DNA of 8,346 nucleotides from SURF-24 sp964537965 (GTDB lineage Bacteria; Bacteroidota; Ignavibacteria; Ignavibacteriales; SURF-24): NCBI GenBank assembly GCA_964537965.1, contig CAZIDB010000209.1, forward strand, positions 1 to 8,346. The letters are read 5' to 3'. Below the pieces are notes generated by a model. The model was not told where the DNA came from, did no database searches, and was given only the letters and a program-made list of their open reading frames with translations. The translations under genes were made by a program, and so were the position numbers. The stretch's first letter is position 1; every line of letters begins with the position of its first letter. This document shows, one piece after another, positions 7,351 through 8,346 of this stretch.

Positions 7351-7944
7351 CTACCAGGCATATCCAATATCAAACCTTAATAAAGGTGCTGTCCCATTCA
7401 ATTTATCGAAATCATCATCATCGGTATTTTTACCGGAAAAGAAGTAATAATCTATACCAACGCCAAGCCCAATAGCAAACTGATCACCCGGGAACCATTG
7501 CCAGCCAACCAGACCTCCGATGGAAGTAATAGAGAAAGATCCGTTATCATCACCACCAGACAGATTATTGTATGAAATATTCGGAGCGATATAGAATCCT
7601 CTTAAGTTAATTCCGTTTGGATAAAATCTTACTTCTGAATTTATTCCAAATCCGGTAATTCCTGAAACAGTTGGTACTTGAATTCCTCCACCAATAACCG
7701 TCCCATCATTTATTTTATGGAAGTAAGAGATATTATAAAACAATAAAAATTTCAGGGGATTAATAATTATCATATTACTCCTCGTTGTAATATCTTCGGT
7801 TCTGGAAATAATAAGCGATTCGGCATAAATTGTATCGCCTGATTCAGGATCAATGGTCCATCTCTTTTCATCTGTACGATCTTGTCCAAAAGTTGAGAAC
7901 AATATTGCACAACCCATAAAAAAAGCCAGTAAAAAAGTTTTCAT
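7351..7944 (-). CDS. Outer-membrane beta-barrel-like protein of unknown function
   Basis: 197 residues with a signal peptide (about 1-20, cleavage near STFG/QD). After a short polar segment (21-57), the rest alternates amphipathic strands rich in Gly and aromatic residues: NPLKFLLFYNISYFHKI, GTVIGGGIQVP, GFGINSEVRFYP, LRGFYIAPNISYN, ITSIGGLVGWQWFP, FAIGLGVGIDYYFFSG and LLRFDIGYAW. The last strand ends at an aromatic residue, as in the C-terminal recognition strand of outer-membrane barrels. The size fits an eight-stranded barrel of the OmpA/OmpX or DUF3575-like kind; the exact family is not determined. An acidic patch (DDDD at 174-177) would lie in the last external loop. The ATG has GGGAG 6 bases upstream. 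It is a single gene, convergent with the hydrolase, and no partner is visible. Confidence 0.82.
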   Translation of the reverse strand: MKTFLLAFFMGCAILFSTFGQDRTDEKRWTIDPESGDTIYAESLIISRTEDITTRSNMIIINPLKFLLFYNISYFHKINDGTVIGGGIQVPTVSGITGFGINSEVRFYPNGINLRGFYIAPNISYNNLSGGDDNGSFSITSIGGLVGWQWFPGDQFAIGLGVGIDYYFFSGKNTDDDDFDKLNGTAPLLRFDIGYAW

Positions 7945-7950
7945 TGTTTA

Positions 7951-7955
7951 CTCCC
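7951..7955 (-). promoter_or_regulatory. Ribosome binding site of the outer-membrane protein gene
   Basis: GGGAG on the minus strand, 6 bases before the ATG at 7944. Confidence 0.6.
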
Positions 7956-7968
7956 AATTGTTATTTAT

Positions 7969-7996
7969 AAAAAATATTTGCGGAGTAATAAAACAA
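7969..7996 (-). promoter_or_regulatory. Candidate Bacteroidota-type promoter for the outer-membrane protein gene
   Basis: On the minus strand TTG (7996-7994) is followed after 17 bases by TATTTTTT (7976-7969), which fits TAnnTTTG except for the last base. The element ends 24 bases before the ATG, leaving a short but workable leader. AT-rich DNA makes chance matches common. Confidence 0.25.
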
Positions 7997-8346
7997 TTGG
8001 CATGCCACTATTTAATAATGGTTAAACGGTTGAGACAAGAGTCAAGCGGTTAACAATATTCAAGTCCTGGTTACTTCTGCCTGAACAAATCCATAATACT
8101 ATACAGCATATGTATCTTTTATAGTACAAGAAAAATAATATTGGAGAAACTATTTACTTAGACACCAGATAAAACTAAAAAAGTATCAGATATGTTTTTA
8201 TACTGCTAAGGTTTAATTAATTGCCCAGACATTTGATCATAGACTTATTATAATTCTATGAGGTTATTACGATAAGTCCAATTAAAATCACCTTATTCAA
8301 TAACCCGATAATAAATGGTGGCAGAGTTCTCAGAATTTATCAGGAA

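Larger units (their letters stand above)
7945..8346. other. Right-end region without a recognisable gene
   Basis: 402 bases upstream of the outer-membrane protein gene. Frames on both strands are short and broken. No tRNA-like cloverleaf or coding signal is seen. Two interleaved 7-bp inverted repeats lie at 8242-8305: GACTTAT/ATAAGTC (8242-8248, 8272-8278) and GGTTATT/AATAACC (8262-8268, 8299-8305). A 17-codon open frame enters from the right edge on the minus strand and stops at 8293; it is too short to call. Confidence 0.5.

Noticed and set aside
7853..8053. Plus-strand frame of 66 codons
   Set aside because: It is antisense to the signal-peptide end of the outer-membrane protein and has no domain.
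8293..8346. 17 open codons entering from the right edge on the minus strand, and an ATG at 8315 running off the edge on the plus strand
   Set aside because: Both are too short to judge, and neither shows a ribosome site or recognisable protein end.
1..8346. CRISPR arrays, tRNA or rRNA genes, insertion sequences, phage or defence genes
   Set aside because: No regular spaced repeats, cloverleaf structures, transposase or integrase motifs, or nuclease/helicase defence domains were found in either strand.

Overview
The window looks like a scaffold piece from an uncultured or draft-genome member of the Bacteroidota/Chlorobiota group, most likely an Ignavibacteria-like lineage. The basis is the pair of C-terminal type A sorting tails of the type IX secretion system (T9SS) with the core YPNPFNP, AT-rich intergenic DNA, and all proteins built for export. 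The lineage is inferred from the style of the sequence; no marker gene is present. A run of exactly 100 N (1064-1163) marks an assembly gap of unknown true size.

Layout. Positions 1-1063, minus strand: an open frame of 354 codons with no visible start or stop, encoding part of a beta-propeller of YVTN/WD-like repeats, cut by the window edge and by the gap. Positions 1312-4179, minus strand: a two-gene transcription unit in which a small lipoprotein with a possible OB-fold (3790-4179) is followed after 15 bases by an 820-residue secreted clostripain-family (C11) cysteine protease carrying a pre-peptidase C-terminal domain and a T9SS tail (1312-3774). Positions 4180-4607: AT-rich divergent intergenic region. 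Positions 4608-6851, plus strand: a 747-residue secreted alpha/beta-hydrolase (esterase-like) with Ig-like domains, a jelly-roll carbohydrate-binding-like domain and a T9SS tail. Positions 6852-7350: convergent intergenic region holding a perfect 12-bp inverted repeat. Positions 7351-7944, minus strand: a 197-residue outer-membrane beta-barrel-like protein. Positions 7945-8346: no recognisable gene.

How the genes fit together. Each complete gene has a signal peptide or lipobox, and the propeller fragment resembles exported propellers. The two large enzymes are predicted T9SS cargo, displayed on or released from the cell surface, where one would cleave proteins after basic residues and the other would hydrolyse esters, perhaps on polysaccharide. 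The sequence shows no dedicated defence, mobile or biosynthetic system. I see a cluster of surface and secreted proteins rather than a clearly new system. The most informative points are the protease-lipoprotein pair, the two modular T9SS cargo proteins, the gap-interrupted propeller gene and the hairpin between the convergent genes.
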